From an uncultured Flammeovirgaceae bacterium (GTDB lineage: Bacteria; Bacteroidota; Bacteroidia; Cytophagales; Cyclobacteriaceae), in the NCBI GenBank assembly GCA_937883755.1, contig CAKZYA010000049.1, positions 1 through 64,000 of the forward strand: a DNA stretch of 64,000 nt. The letters are read 5' to 3'. Within the stretch, counting starts at the first letter, position 1. Each line of letters begins with the position of its first letter. The notes below the pieces were generated by a model. It did no database searches and was not told the DNA's origin. It worked only from the letters and a program-made list of their open reading frames with translations. Below, piece by piece: positions 55,501 through 63,236 of this stretch. The translations under genes and the position numbers were made by a program.

Positions 55501-56013
55501 CTGACCCAATTAGTGTTCAAGCACATCTACCAAGATGAAGCCGACGCTATCGAATTGGAGCAGTACCCTGAACCTAAAGAAATCACTTGTAAAGGGGGTT
55601 TACTAAGCGGTGTAGACGTAGATATTGATCAAATTAAGACGGTACTGTTAGGAACGGGTGAGGGAGTGATGATTCCTGAACAATCAATAAAATACCCGAA
55701 CCTGACGGATGAAATGTTGCAGCAGGTGTTAGGCGAGGTAGATGAATTTATGCAGTTACTTTTCACTATTCATCAAGAATACAACTTCGCTCATCACTTC
55801 GGAGTGAATCCGTCGCACCTGAGTAGCTACCAAATGATGCTGAAAGAAGATCTGATGGAGTACCTAAAATCAGGGCAACAACTAAAGATGAAAGAGCTAG
55901 CTGGAAACCAGGATGTAAACGTCGAGGAAACCCTATTTTTCTATCCACTCACCGGAGCCCTGAACCGGATGGCATTCAAAATTGCCACCGAACTGACGGA
56001 AGAGTATAATTGA
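52579..56013 (+). CDS. Large actin/Hsp70-type ATPase protein, 1144 aa
   Basis: Residues ~1-575 form a unique N-terminal region with no family I know, predicted mixed alpha/beta. From residue 580 a complete actin/Hsp70 ATPase fold follows: phosphate-1 loop FAIDFGTTNTH (582-592), phosphate-2 loop VGIDIGGGTTDIVIF (806-820) and adenosine motif HILFSGRGSK (949-958). The spacing is normal for the superfamily. It is not a chaperone DnaK: the substrate-binding domain is absent. The C-terminal ~120 residues are helical. SrfB-like virulence proteins and other large Hsp70-like proteins are possible relatives. It lies 11 bases after the tubulin-like gene and 3 before the dehydrogenase gene. Confidence 0.85.
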   Translation: MPKVLTYHNLTNGEHWFKADAYGRRQIDAISDPEGGNTEQPPTSIPSPFAQIDLVRTAFRNIVKDEELRGTTLDRKLVSDCLDVAELLFNADYIKGKLQIVAWDPDTDLKNLLQSSNEAHRRLGEVLELYLKQDADTYNFDEIKRLYIFYYDYKVVGGTSPASLFFASSNDLSFVDVPLDKNKLFSGSYPPLYERGEAFQLYLYGLLEFFRSSSGGNFRDCFPEVAEYLAKNLKVLDRKNPELYQRINEFKNKSSFEEQFAELDTGSAGDTVELLSYPLRKKKVEQGSVAEQSDFVIQSSKYQEAVKPLVLQNQFNKPYTYVSEPWNNDQEVPYHVAEPLAQRTLPGQVIQYPYLTVSDFLEPYLIKLVYPINRRKYFDGHWVGQEQDAGYVLPIKPFYLQFFNLAELQGTVVGGKNTIDMEPLAAGGVRVTLRIPVKQGFVTFERIYTPGVTEGEVPPPDEGRNKGVIVEHQFGVTLYPFIKTGNKVENTHYRVQLIDRDVSPHTRHHQYDLQFFGESSTQPIDHQAEKQRSDKCADDRASTQYYVLQQEFDYMQLKTGTAQGIVIPKFPAYSGGNDTYTFAIDFGTTNTHIEYKVGNGNPRPFDITEEDVQIATLHDPAFAQANPDFGGSGATLIRDLIPQEFLPRYIGQQFEFRFPQRTVIGENHNLNLDTSTYVLSDFNIPFVYEKYPVQNNTRVTTDLKWSNYTRNQEDKRRVEAFFENLLFLIRSKVLMNNGDLKKTKLIWFYPSSMLPNRRNSLEATWRDLYHRYITAERDPQKLSESIAPFYFYKERLGKSAADKPSVGIDIGGGTTDIVIFQNNQPTVLTSFRFAANAIFGDSFHGSAAINGFIRRYADEIGRLLQENRQNELLRVYNAILEEQRSQDIVAFFFSLEENKHIKEQQIPISFHAMLKEDEDFKIVFIVFYTALIYHLAKLMRAKGLEMPRHILFSGRGSKVVNIIDPSPRLSSLNTLTQLVFKHIYQDEADAIELEQYPEPKEITCKGGLLSGVDVDIDQIKTVLLGTGEGVMIPEQSIKYPNLTDEMLQQVLGEVDEFMQLLFTIHQEYNFAHHFGVNPSHLSSYQMMLKEDLMEYLKSGQQLKMKELAGNQDVNVEETLFFYPLTGALNRMAFKIATELTEEYN

Positions 56014-56016
56014 TCT

Positions 56017-57159
56017 ATGCAACAACTCACATTTCTAGGTAAGAACCGAGTAGATTGGCGGGAAGTAGCGGAACCTACGTTACAGAGTGAGCGAGAGGCA
56101 ATTGTACGTCCGTTTGTCGCCGCTCGTTGCGATGGGGATAGCCTTTTCCTCTTTCACAATTATCGTAAAGCGATGCCTCTAGGAGTAAACCTCCACTATT
56201 TAGACCCGAAAGTGTTGGATGCGTTTGGAAACCCTCCATTACAGCCTCCGTTCGGTGTAGGGCATGAAGCAATTGGCGAAGTAACCGAAATAGGTTCCGC
56301 CGTAAAGAATGTTAAGCAGGGCGACGTAGTGGTAGTTCCCTGGGCAATTTCTTGCGGTAAGTGCCAGCCGTGTTATCAGCAGTTACCCGCTAATTGTAGT
56401 AGAAATGGTAAAAAGACCCTTATTTCTGCCTACGGCTTTGGCGCGGGAACGGGTGGTTTCGGTGGTATGGTCAGTGATAAAATCTGGATTCCTTTTGCCG
56501 ATGCTATGCTGGTGAAAATACCGGAGGGCATTGATCCAGTCCACTGTGCTTCGTTGAGCGACAACATTAGTGATGCGTACCGATCAGTAGGACCACAGTT
56601 AGATAAATTCCCGGAGGCACCCGTGCTTATTTTTGGTGGAAATGCCAAAAGTATTGGACTGTACGCAGCCGCGCTGGCGGTAGCTAAAGGATCGGTTCAG
56701 GTAGATTATGTAGATGATAATTTAGAGCGACTGACTATTGCCGCCCGAGTGGGGGCTAATCCCATTGAACTAAGAAAAAGGCAAAAGGTAGATACGCTCA
56801 GTGGTGCATTACGGAAAGACGGCTATCCGATTGCGGTAGATGCCAGTGGTTCAGTTTCAAAGCTAGCTTTTGCTATACAAAACTTAGCTCCCGGTGGTAC
56901 GGCTACTGGAGTAGCGTTTTACGTGAAGAAAAGAAACTCACTACCTTTGTGGGAGATGTACCTGAAGAGTGCCACGCTACACGTCGGTATTTCACATTCG
57001 CGCCGGGATATTCCTAATGTGTTTCCGTTAATTCAAAGTAAGAAGTTTCAGCCGGAAAAAATTACTACTATGCTAACTGATTGGTCGGATGCCCCGAAAG
57101 CTTATTTAGAACAGACTACTAAACTAGTTGTATTTAGAGAGCGGCTTAACCAAAACTAA
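56017..57159 (+). CDS. Zinc-dependent medium-chain alcohol dehydrogenase-like protein
   Basis: A 380-residue MDR dehydrogenase. The catalytic-zinc region has Cys in AARCDGDSL and GHE in GVGHEAIGEV; the structural zinc site is CGKCQPCYQQLPANC, with four Cys. The Rossmann fold follows (VLIFGGNAKSIGLYAAALA). It starts three bases after the actin-like gene's stop codon and ends eight bases before the next gene, so it is an integral part of the operon, although a small-molecule dehydrogenase is unexpected there. Substrate unknown. Confidence 0.9.
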   Translation: MQQLTFLGKNRVDWREVAEPTLQSEREAIVRPFVAARCDGDSLFLFHNYRKAMPLGVNLHYLDPKVLDAFGNPPLQPPFGVGHEAIGEVTEIGSAVKNVKQGDVVVVPWAISCGKCQPCYQQLPANCSRNGKKTLISAYGFGAGTGGFGGMVSDKIWIPFADAMLVKIPEGIDPVHCASLSDNISDAYRSVGPQLDKFPEAPVLIFGGNAKSIGLYAAALAVAKGSVQVDYVDDNLERLTIAARVGANPIELRKRQKVDTLSGALRKDGYPIAVDASGSVSKLAFAIQNLAPGGTATGVAFYVKKRNSLPLWEMYLKSATLHVGISHSRRDIPNVFPLIQSKKFQPEKITTMLTDWSDAPKAYLEQTTKLVVFRERLNQN

Positions 57160-57167
57160 CGATACTC

Positions 57168-58436
57168 ATGATTCGCAGAGCCCTACTACTACTTATATTC
57201 TATTGTCTGTTACAACCTGCCCAAGCTACCGTTATTCGAGAGCAGTTTTCCCAAACAGTGGACTATATAGGTTGGCAGATTATGGATGCCTATATGCAGG
57301 ATTACCTGAGCATCCGGCCTAACCAAGCTGCTGAGCGAGTGGGTTACGAAGCCTTTCAGCAGGAATTTAGCCAAGCTAATTATAGTATTGGGCAACCGCC
57401 TAACAGTGAAGCCGTCGCTACCTTCTTAGAAAATAACGATTGGCGTAATGCCAGCACCAATCTATACCGTCGGATTATCGGCATCAAGGAAATGTATCGC
57501 AATGAGTGGACGGAGGATGAGGCTATCAATTTTCTACAGCAGCAAATCCGAAATATTAGCCTTCAGCCACTGCGGGTAGCCAATGAAGATGACTACAACC
57601 AATTGAAGCAGGCCAAAGCTTTATTAATTCAAGAGATAAAGCAGTATCTCACTTCAGAATCATCAGCTCCAACTTCAGAAGAATCTAATCCTGAGCCGCA
57701 AACAGTAACGGAGCAGACTACTTCGCCAACTAACCCTCCTGCGATAGCATTAGATCAAACGAATGAAGCACTACGTGAGAATCTTGCATTTTTGGATAGC
57801 CAATATTACAAACTGGCACTTTTGGTCATAATCGTATTATTGCTAGGATTATTGTGGTATACTCTGCGTTTGCTTCGGAAGCAAGATGTCCGCATCGACC
57901 GCCACACCAAGCGGATTGAAGAACTAACCGCTCGGCAGCTCCAAAAAAGTACTCCCTACGTTACCCGTGAAGAAGTAGCTCAATTGAAAAATCGGGTGAA
58001 GGAAGCCGAGGCCCAAGTAACCGCCTTACGGAAACAATTACCTCAGAAAAAAGAAATAACAAAACCGCGTTTCGGTCCGAATAACCCTCCGGCTCCAGTT
58101 ACAAAATCCTATTACTTATCTACGCCCAACAGCGACGGTACATTTCCAGCGGGTTCCATGTCTGCCCAATTCCGCCCGTCGGCTTCCATCTACCACTTCG
58201 AGGTGCTGGAGCAGAACGGAGAAAATACGGCTACTTTTACCGTAGCCAATAATGCCGATGCCATGAAGGATGCCTTAAGTTCTCCGGGTAGCTATCTGGA
58301 ACCTGTTTGTGAGAGCGAGAATTCCTACTTTCCGGGAGCGCAGCGCATTGTGAATGTAGAACCAGGGAAAGCGACCCGGGAAGGCGACCAGTGGGTGGTA
58401 ACTCCCGAAGATAAAGCTCTGATTCGTTATGAGTGA
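57168..58436 (+). CDS. Exported/membrane coiled-coil protein with C-terminal domain, 422 aa
   Basis: The layout is a signal peptide (1-20, LLQPAQA), a ~190-residue periplasmic helical region, a membrane helix at 216-237 (LALLVIIVLLLGLLWYTLRLL), a coiled coil (about 240-295) on the cytoplasmic side, and a compact C-terminal domain (312-422). That domain starts YYLSTPNSDGTFPAGSMSA and has PVCESENSYFPGAQRIVNVEPG. I believe similar C-terminal domains recur in other Bacteroidota proteins, with no known role. The gene overlaps the next by eight bases. It is a candidate anchor linking periplasm to the cytoplasmic tubulin-like and actin-like proteins; this is inference. Confidence 0.75.
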   Translation: MIRRALLLLIFYCLLQPAQATVIREQFSQTVDYIGWQIMDAYMQDYLSIRPNQAAERVGYEAFQQEFSQANYSIGQPPNSEAVATFLENNDWRNASTNLYRRIIGIKEMYRNEWTEDEAINFLQQQIRNISLQPLRVANEDDYNQLKQAKALLIQEIKQYLTSESSAPTSEESNPEPQTVTEQTTSPTNPPAIALDQTNEALRENLAFLDSQYYKLALLVIIVLLLGLLWYTLRLLRKQDVRIDRHTKRIEELTARQLQKSTPYVTREEVAQLKNRVKEAEAQVTALRKQLPQKKEITKPRFGPNNPPAPVTKSYYLSTPNSDGTFPAGSMSAQFRPSASIYHFEVLEQNGENTATFTVANNADAMKDALSSPGSYLEPVCESENSYFPGAQRIVNVEPGKATREGDQWVVTPEDKALIRYE

Positions 58437-59880
58437 TTTGGCTACGTTTGAAACCATTCTACTAATCTTTTCTATCGGAGTACAAGTATGGTTTTTCTGG
58501 CAGGCGTGGCAGCGAATGAGGCAATTTTCTCATTGGATACCTTCGGAGGAAGCTATCAAAATAGTACCTAAGCGCATTCCACTTGCAGAACTAACCCAAA
58601 CCAATACTGATCAGTTACTAGAGCGATTTTACCAAGGGAAACTGCGATTTGCTGAAGGCATCAAACTACCGATGCTGCAAGCCGAAAATTATAGCTCTGC
58701 TGCCCGCTACCGACTTTTTTATGCGCTTAATCGCTACTTGCTCAAGAGCCGAGGAGTAGTACTAGACTTCGCCCTAATTCAAAATCTGGTAGCTCGGCAA
58801 GAGATGCAAATTCGGCAGGGATTGAAACAAAGAGCTTGGTTGCCTCTACTGATTGGATTAGGGTTTACCATCATTGGGTTAGGAGTTAGTGCCTTCTTCT
58901 TACCGAATCTTCCCAGTGAGATTGTTACAAACGCTATCTATTTAAGTACTGCCGTAATATTTTTTAGCGGGGTTAAAATTATCGTGCTAGCGACTATCAT
59001 CGGCGCATTATTAAGTTTGACACTTCTGGGCTGGCAGCTCCCAACTGTTCAGCGAAAAGCTCTTCAGCGGAAAAATGGATTTCTAACGCTTATTCAAACC
59101 GAATGGTTACCTCAACTGGCGCAGGATACTACACAGACACTGCAAACTTTGCAAGGGCAACTCAGTGGCTTTCAGCAGAATTTTATGGATAATCTAAGTA
59201 CGTTAGAAGGACTACTCAGCAGAAATTACGAAACACTGAAGGCGCAGGAGAAAATTGCCCAGGTATTGCAGGAAATTGATATTATGGAGTTGGCAAAGGC
59301 CAATCTGGAAATATTTCAATCGTTAAACGACAGTGCTAAGGAGCTGACCCAGTTTAAAGATTATCTTACCCAGACCAACCAGATGGTCGATAGTACATCG
59401 GGGCTAACCGAAAAGCTCAACCAGTTTTTGTACCGTACGCAGGAAGTGGAAAACGTGCTGGGAGAAATTCGGGGGATTGCCCAAAAAAGTGAAAAGCTCC
59501 AGCAATTCTTACGCTCTCATTTCACTGAGTTAGAGCAGCGTGGTCAGGTGATTAATGATGCCGTAATCAAGGTAGACCACGTGCTGGATAAGAGCTTACA
59601 AGAACTTCTGGAGCATACCCAAACGCGCATCCGCACCATTCGCGATCTAGCTATTCAGGAGGAAAGTCGCCTACGAAAAGCCTTTGACGACAATCAGCAC
59701 GCAGTAGGGAAGCTAGCACTTATGGAGCCTCTGAACCAAAACATTAAGGCGTTAAAAGAGCAAAATGATCAGCAACAATCAGCAATACTCGAACAACTAA
59801 AGTTGCTAAATCAACAAATTTCTTCAAATAAGTCAGGTGCGGGAACAAATTTTTTTAAAAAACTCTGGCGAGGTGAATAA
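58429..59880 (+). CDS. Membrane protein with long cytoplasmic coiled coil, 483 aa
   Basis: One membrane helix lies near the N-terminus (about 8-27), and two more at 138-158 and 182-202. The latter pair (LIGLGFTIIGLGVSAFF, then FFSGVKIIVLATIIGALLSL) has the Gly-rich look of MotA/ExbB/ZorA-type channel helices, but I see no conserved proton-carrying residue and treat the resemblance as weak. The C-terminal ~260 residues are a long coiled coil (AQVLQEIDIMELAKANLEIF, LEQRGQVINDAVIKVDHVL). It overlaps the upstream gene by eight bases and precedes the protease gene. A membrane scaffold role is likely. Confidence 0.75.
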   Translation: MSDLATFETILLIFSIGVQVWFFWQAWQRMRQFSHWIPSEEAIKIVPKRIPLAELTQTNTDQLLERFYQGKLRFAEGIKLPMLQAENYSSAARYRLFYALNRYLLKSRGVVLDFALIQNLVARQEMQIRQGLKQRAWLPLLIGLGFTIIGLGVSAFFLPNLPSEIVTNAIYLSTAVIFFSGVKIIVLATIIGALLSLTLLGWQLPTVQRKALQRKNGFLTLIQTEWLPQLAQDTTQTLQTLQGQLSGFQQNFMDNLSTLEGLLSRNYETLKAQEKIAQVLQEIDIMELAKANLEIFQSLNDSAKELTQFKDYLTQTNQMVDSTSGLTEKLNQFLYRTQEVENVLGEIRGIAQKSEKLQQFLRSHFTELEQRGQVINDAVIKVDHVLDKSLQELLEHTQTRIRTIRDLAIQEESRLRKAFDDNQHAVGKLALMEPLNQNIKALKEQNDQQQSAILEQLKLLNQQISSNKSGAGTNFFKKLWRGE

Positions 59881-59909
59881 TCTCCGGCATAGAAATCGTT
59901 ATATTAGTA

Positions 59910-60662
59910 ATGATGAGAAGTATTATTTGGTCTCTTGCCTTCGCCATACTGCTCTCAGGTTGTAATAGTTGCTCTCGTTCTGCCCGTAAAATGAAGGCGC
60001 AACGCACTTCCTTGCAAAAAATGGCCACTGACGATGTAGCTCCCGATACGGTGGCTACGTACAGCCCCCCCGTTTCATCTACCGAGAGAAAGAAAAAATC
60101 CCTCACGGATATTGTAGAAATTGCCGAACCTAGCGTCTTTGTAGTGTACACTTACAACCGTAGCGGTAAGCGAATTGGTCAAGGAACCGGGTTCTTTATT
60201 GAGAAAAACGGAATTGCCGTCAGTAACCACCATGTTTTTGAGAAAGGCGAAAGCTGGAAGATCAAAACATTTGCTGGGAACGAATTTGGCGTGAAACGCA
60301 TCGTTAAACAAAGTGAAAAGTACGACTACGTTATTTTTCAAGTGGAAAAAACCGAAGAAATACAGCCGCTTCCTTTATCGGCATCGTTACCCCGCAAGGG
60401 TGAAGATATTTTTGTATTGGGCAATCCTAAGGGGCTGGAAAGCACCGTGTCGCGAGGTATTGTTTCCTCTATCCGCAAGTACAAAGGCCAGCGAGATGCG
60501 CTCATTCAAATGGATGCCGCTATCTCTCCGGGTAGCAGTGGCAGTCCGGTTATGAACAGCAAAGGCGAAGTGGTAGGTATTGCTACTATGCAGGTGAAGC
60601 AGTGTGAAAACTGTAACTTCGCTTTTAACATTGCACTACTGCAAGATGATACTTCGTTGTAA
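59910..60662 (+). CDS. Trypsin-like serine protease lipoprotein
   Basis: A lipoprotein signal (LLSGC, Cys18) is followed by a linker and a S1/DegP-like protease domain from about residue 66. The catalytic triad is His108 (SNHHVF), Asp139 (YDYVIF) and Ser210 (PGSSGSP). There is no PDZ domain. Length 250 residues. It lies 29 bases after the coiled-coil membrane protein gene and closes the operon. It could process or monitor periplasmic parts of the complex; this is inference from position. Confidence 0.88.
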   Translation: MMRSIIWSLAFAILLSGCNSCSRSARKMKAQRTSLQKMATDDVAPDTVATYSPPVSSTERKKKSLTDIVEIAEPSVFVVYTYNRSGKRIGQGTGFFIEKNGIAVSNHHVFEKGESWKIKTFAGNEFGVKRIVKQSEKYDYVIFQVEKTEEIQPLPLSASLPRKGEDIFVLGNPKGLESTVSRGIVSSIRKYKGQRDALIQMDAAISPGSSGSPVMNSKGEVVGIATMQVKQCENCNFAFNIALLQDDTSL

Positions 60663-60720
60663 ATAATGTGTTTAGGTGTTATGGTGTTAGTGTGTTCAAA
60701 GCTGCGTAGGTTTGAACTCA
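60663..60720. repeat. GT-rich intergenic repeat
   Basis: ATGTGTTTAGGTGTTATGGT and what follows resembles 48848-48900 and, inverted, 44861-44894. It directly follows the last gene of the operon. Confidence 0.5.
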
Positions 60721-60744
60721 AGACGATTAGTACCTATCTGAAAA

Positions 60745-61182
60745 ATGATAAAGCTTGAGGATATTAACTACCAGAATGTAGAAGAGTCATTTGGAATGGG
60801 TGGGCCATTAATGGGTGATGTTTATCTCCAAGAAAATAAATTAAAGGGGCGATTTCTGGTAGACAACGATAAATACTCGGATGACAAGCAATATCTGCTG
60901 CTAAGTAGATGGAGAGGTGAGATAGAGATACATACAAAGATTTTAGGGTTTATACCAATGGTTCGATTAGGTAAAGATTTTAGAATTGTGATAATTGAGA
61001 GAGCAACCAATAAAATCTATCAATCTCAAACCATTGAAAGTGCCTTATATATTGTAAATATGCTGAATGGATTAATTACCTATTATCAAGCATTTCACGA
61101 CGGGATTAAAAAATTTGAAAGAAGTATGAATTTCTCTGAAGAAACCTTTAAAGAGATTACGGATAACGAAATATATGAATGA
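60745..61182 (+). CDS. Hypothetical protein, 145 aa
   Basis: A soluble protein with no recognised family, signal peptide or membrane segment. It has a beta-rich first part (VYLQENKLKGRFLVD, YLLLSRWRGEIEIHTKIL, FRIVIIERATNKIY) and a helical C-terminus. Its base composition is more A/T-rich than that of the operon upstream. Eighty-two bases with a GT-rich repeat separate it from the protease gene, so it may not belong to the operon. The following 168 bases hold nothing I can recognise. Confidence 0.6.
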   Translation: MIKLEDINYQNVEESFGMGGPLMGDVYLQENKLKGRFLVDNDKYSDDKQYLLLSRWRGEIEIHTKILGFIPMVRLGKDFRIVIIERATNKIYQSQTIESALYIVNMLNGLITYYQAFHDGIKKFERSMNFSEETFKEITDNEIYE

Positions 61183-61350
61183 AGACAGGCACTAATAAGG
61201 TGTAGCTCTCAGCCTAGCAAAAACATAGTACGATCGTTCATTTCGCCAATTACGGAAATTAATACTCGTATAGAAAAAGTCAGCAGACCGACTAAGGGCT
61301 TTTACTTAGCAATTATTTCTCAATGGGGAAGACAAACAAACACTAAAACC

Positions 61351-62394
61351 CTAAATTTTCTTCGCTACAATTTGAGCGTGACCGGGGATTGTTCGCATCC
61401 AGACGCTACGGTGAGGTTGTAATCCAGCCTGCTGCTGCCAATGTCTAATTTCTGATTCAGAGTATATGCCTGCTTGACTGGTGGCGGCAAAGAATAAGTT
61501 GAATAACCCGCCCAAATGATCTCCTGATTTAGGAGTATCTATTCGGATAAAATCCTGAACGATATAATAACCACCCGGTTTTAATGCTTGGGCTATCCGT
61601 TTGGCTAAGGCAATATTAGTGGTGTCATCAAAGTGATGGGTTAGGCTCGAGATAAAAATTACGTCCCACTCACTTCTTCCCAGATCATCGGTTAAGGCAT
61701 CTCCGGCGTGGTGTACCACGCGGCTGCTCATTTCTTCTTGGGCTAAAATATCTTGAGCATGTTCAATAGCTGCCGGAAGCTCTAGGATAGTAGATTGAAG
61801 CTGAGGATAACGTCGGCATAGTGCCACGGAGTAATATCCGTGCGCCCCACCAATATCCAGCAGTTTAGTGGCTTTTTTAGGAATAGGAGTACGAAGAGCC
61901 ACCTCATCAGCCGAAATTCCCGCGACTGAGCGCATTCCTCGCTGGTAGATTTGCCATTGTTGATTATTCATGTAGTTGTGATAATCAACAGGCTGCCCAG
62001 TGCGTACGTAGTCTTCATAGTGCTCTACAAACTCCCATTCTAGAAACTGTAGCATCATCTTGTCGTAAAGCGATTGGTTAGCATCTTTTAGCATCCACTT
62101 GCGAGCCAGAGTTGATAAACGATACTGATCGCGACGGAGTTTTATGTAGCCAAGGTGTACCAGCGTGTTTAGTAAAGTTTGCGTGGCAGTTTTGTGCGTA
62201 GAGCAATAAGTAGCAATCTCGTCTACCGTTCGTGATTGTTCGGCCAGTGCTTCAAAAACACCTAATTTCACTCCAACCATGATCGTGCGAGCCATCATAA
62301 ATGAGAGATGAGTATCGCTAATGGGAGTAGGAGCTATTTTTAGCCATACCGCCAGACGTTCTAACCAGTTTTCAGGGGCAGCGATGAGTTTCAT
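61351..62394 (-). CDS. SAM-dependent O-methyltransferase (family 2 type)
   Basis: I start at 62394 (MKLIAAPENWLERLAVWL), the likely N-terminus; the frame runs back to 62424. The N-terminal half is a winged-helix dimerisation domain (MARTIMVGVKLGVFEALAEQSRTVDEIA, TLVHLGYIKL) and the C-terminal half a Rossmann methyltransferase (KLLDIGGAHGYYSVALCRRYP, DVIFISSLTHHF, LKPGGYYIVQDF), as in plant-type and bacterial family 2 O-methyltransferases. 347 residues. The substrate is unknown. It follows the RDD gene on the same strand with a 48-base gap. Confidence 0.88.
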   Translation of the reverse strand: MKLIAAPENWLERLAVWLKIAPTPISDTHLSFMMARTIMVGVKLGVFEALAEQSRTVDEIATYCSTHKTATQTLLNTLVHLGYIKLRRDQYRLSTLARKWMLKDANQSLYDKMMLQFLEWEFVEHYEDYVRTGQPVDYHNYMNNQQWQIYQRGMRSVAGISADEVALRTPIPKKATKLLDIGGAHGYYSVALCRRYPQLQSTILELPAAIEHAQDILAQEEMSSRVVHHAGDALTDDLGRSEWDVIFISSLTHHFDDTTNIALAKRIAQALKPGGYYIVQDFIRIDTPKSGDHLGGLFNLFFAATSQAGIYSESEIRHWQQQAGLQPHRSVWMRTIPGHAQIVAKKI

Positions 62395-62442
62395 AAAAAG
62401 CGCGTAGCAATAGTTGATTGTCAACTATCTCCCCTGATAAGT

Positions 62443-63144
62443 TTATTGAGCCGTAATATGTTTGTAATCCCGTACAATGGTGTACAAAAATTGTAGCGGG
62501 CGCATATCATGGGTTATGCTTAATAATGTTTCTATTTTCTCTGCGGTGGCTCGCAAGGGAGCAGTTTGCCCAGTTTCGCGGTAGGTAGTAATGACTCGTA
62601 AGATAGTCTCAATATCTGCGTCGGATAGTTGAGTAACCTGAGGGAATTGGGGCTGGTGATCTTCATCTACCGTAAACATAGCCAGCGATGGAGCATCTTT
62701 TGTTTTTACGACCGTGGTACCCGCTGCCAAATCGCCCAGTCGCTGGTCGTTTTGTGAAACAGCGATGCTAAGAATAGCTACTCCGCCCGAAAAGAGAATA
62801 AGGTCAATAGGGCGTAATAGCCAGCGTAGCAGGTAAGCACTGAAGCCGGGGGGGGAGCCATCTAACCGAACCACCCGAATATTCATTTGGCGTTTGCCTA
62901 CGGACTGACCATTTAAGAGAGTTTCGCACAGTAGGTGATACAAAAAGGAAGGAAGGAAGAGTAGAATTAGGATAACGGTCGACGGCTCAGAGTCAATGGT
63001 AGAAAGATACCCCCAGAATACAGCGATCAAATACACGCCTACTATCAGCGAATCAATCAAGTAAGCCAGTATACGACTGCCTAGCCCGGCCAGAACAAAC
63101 TCAATAGCGACATTCTGGGTTGTTTGAATTTTAATCTTTTGCAT
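62443..63144 (-). CDS. RDD-family membrane protein
   Basis: The domain begins VLAGLGSRILAYLIDSLIVGVYL and continues with three to four membrane helices and QSVGKRQMNIRVVRLDG, the signature of RDD proteins, which are thought to be small transport proteins. The C-terminal ~75 residues are soluble. 233 residues. It is divergent from the SpoIIM-type gene, an arrangement typical of a Bacteroidota cluster that also contains DUF4129, DUF58 and MoxR genes, which would lie outside the window. Confidence 0.9.
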   Translation of the reverse strand: MQKIKIQTTQNVAIEFVLAGLGSRILAYLIDSLIVGVYLIAVFWGYLSTIDSEPSTVILILLFLPSFLYHLLCETLLNGQSVGKRQMNIRVVRLDGSPPGFSAYLLRWLLRPIDLILFSGGVAILSIAVSQNDQRLGDLAAGTTVVKTKDAPSLAMFTVDEDHQPQFPQVTQLSDADIETILRVITTYRETGQTAPLRATAEKIETLLSITHDMRPLQFLYTIVRDYKHITAQ

Positions 63145-63236
63145 AGATATGGCTCATGATCTTTAGTGACAATACACTAAATTAGCTATTTGGATAGCAA
63201 TTTGCTTATAAAGTTTCGTCAGAACCTTACTGTGGT

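Noticed and set aside
58429-59880. Calling this gene zorA and the operon a Zorya defence system.
   Set aside because: No ZorB-type OmpA partner, no ZorC/ZorD helicase or nuclease genes, and no clear channel residues; only a loose layout similarity remains.
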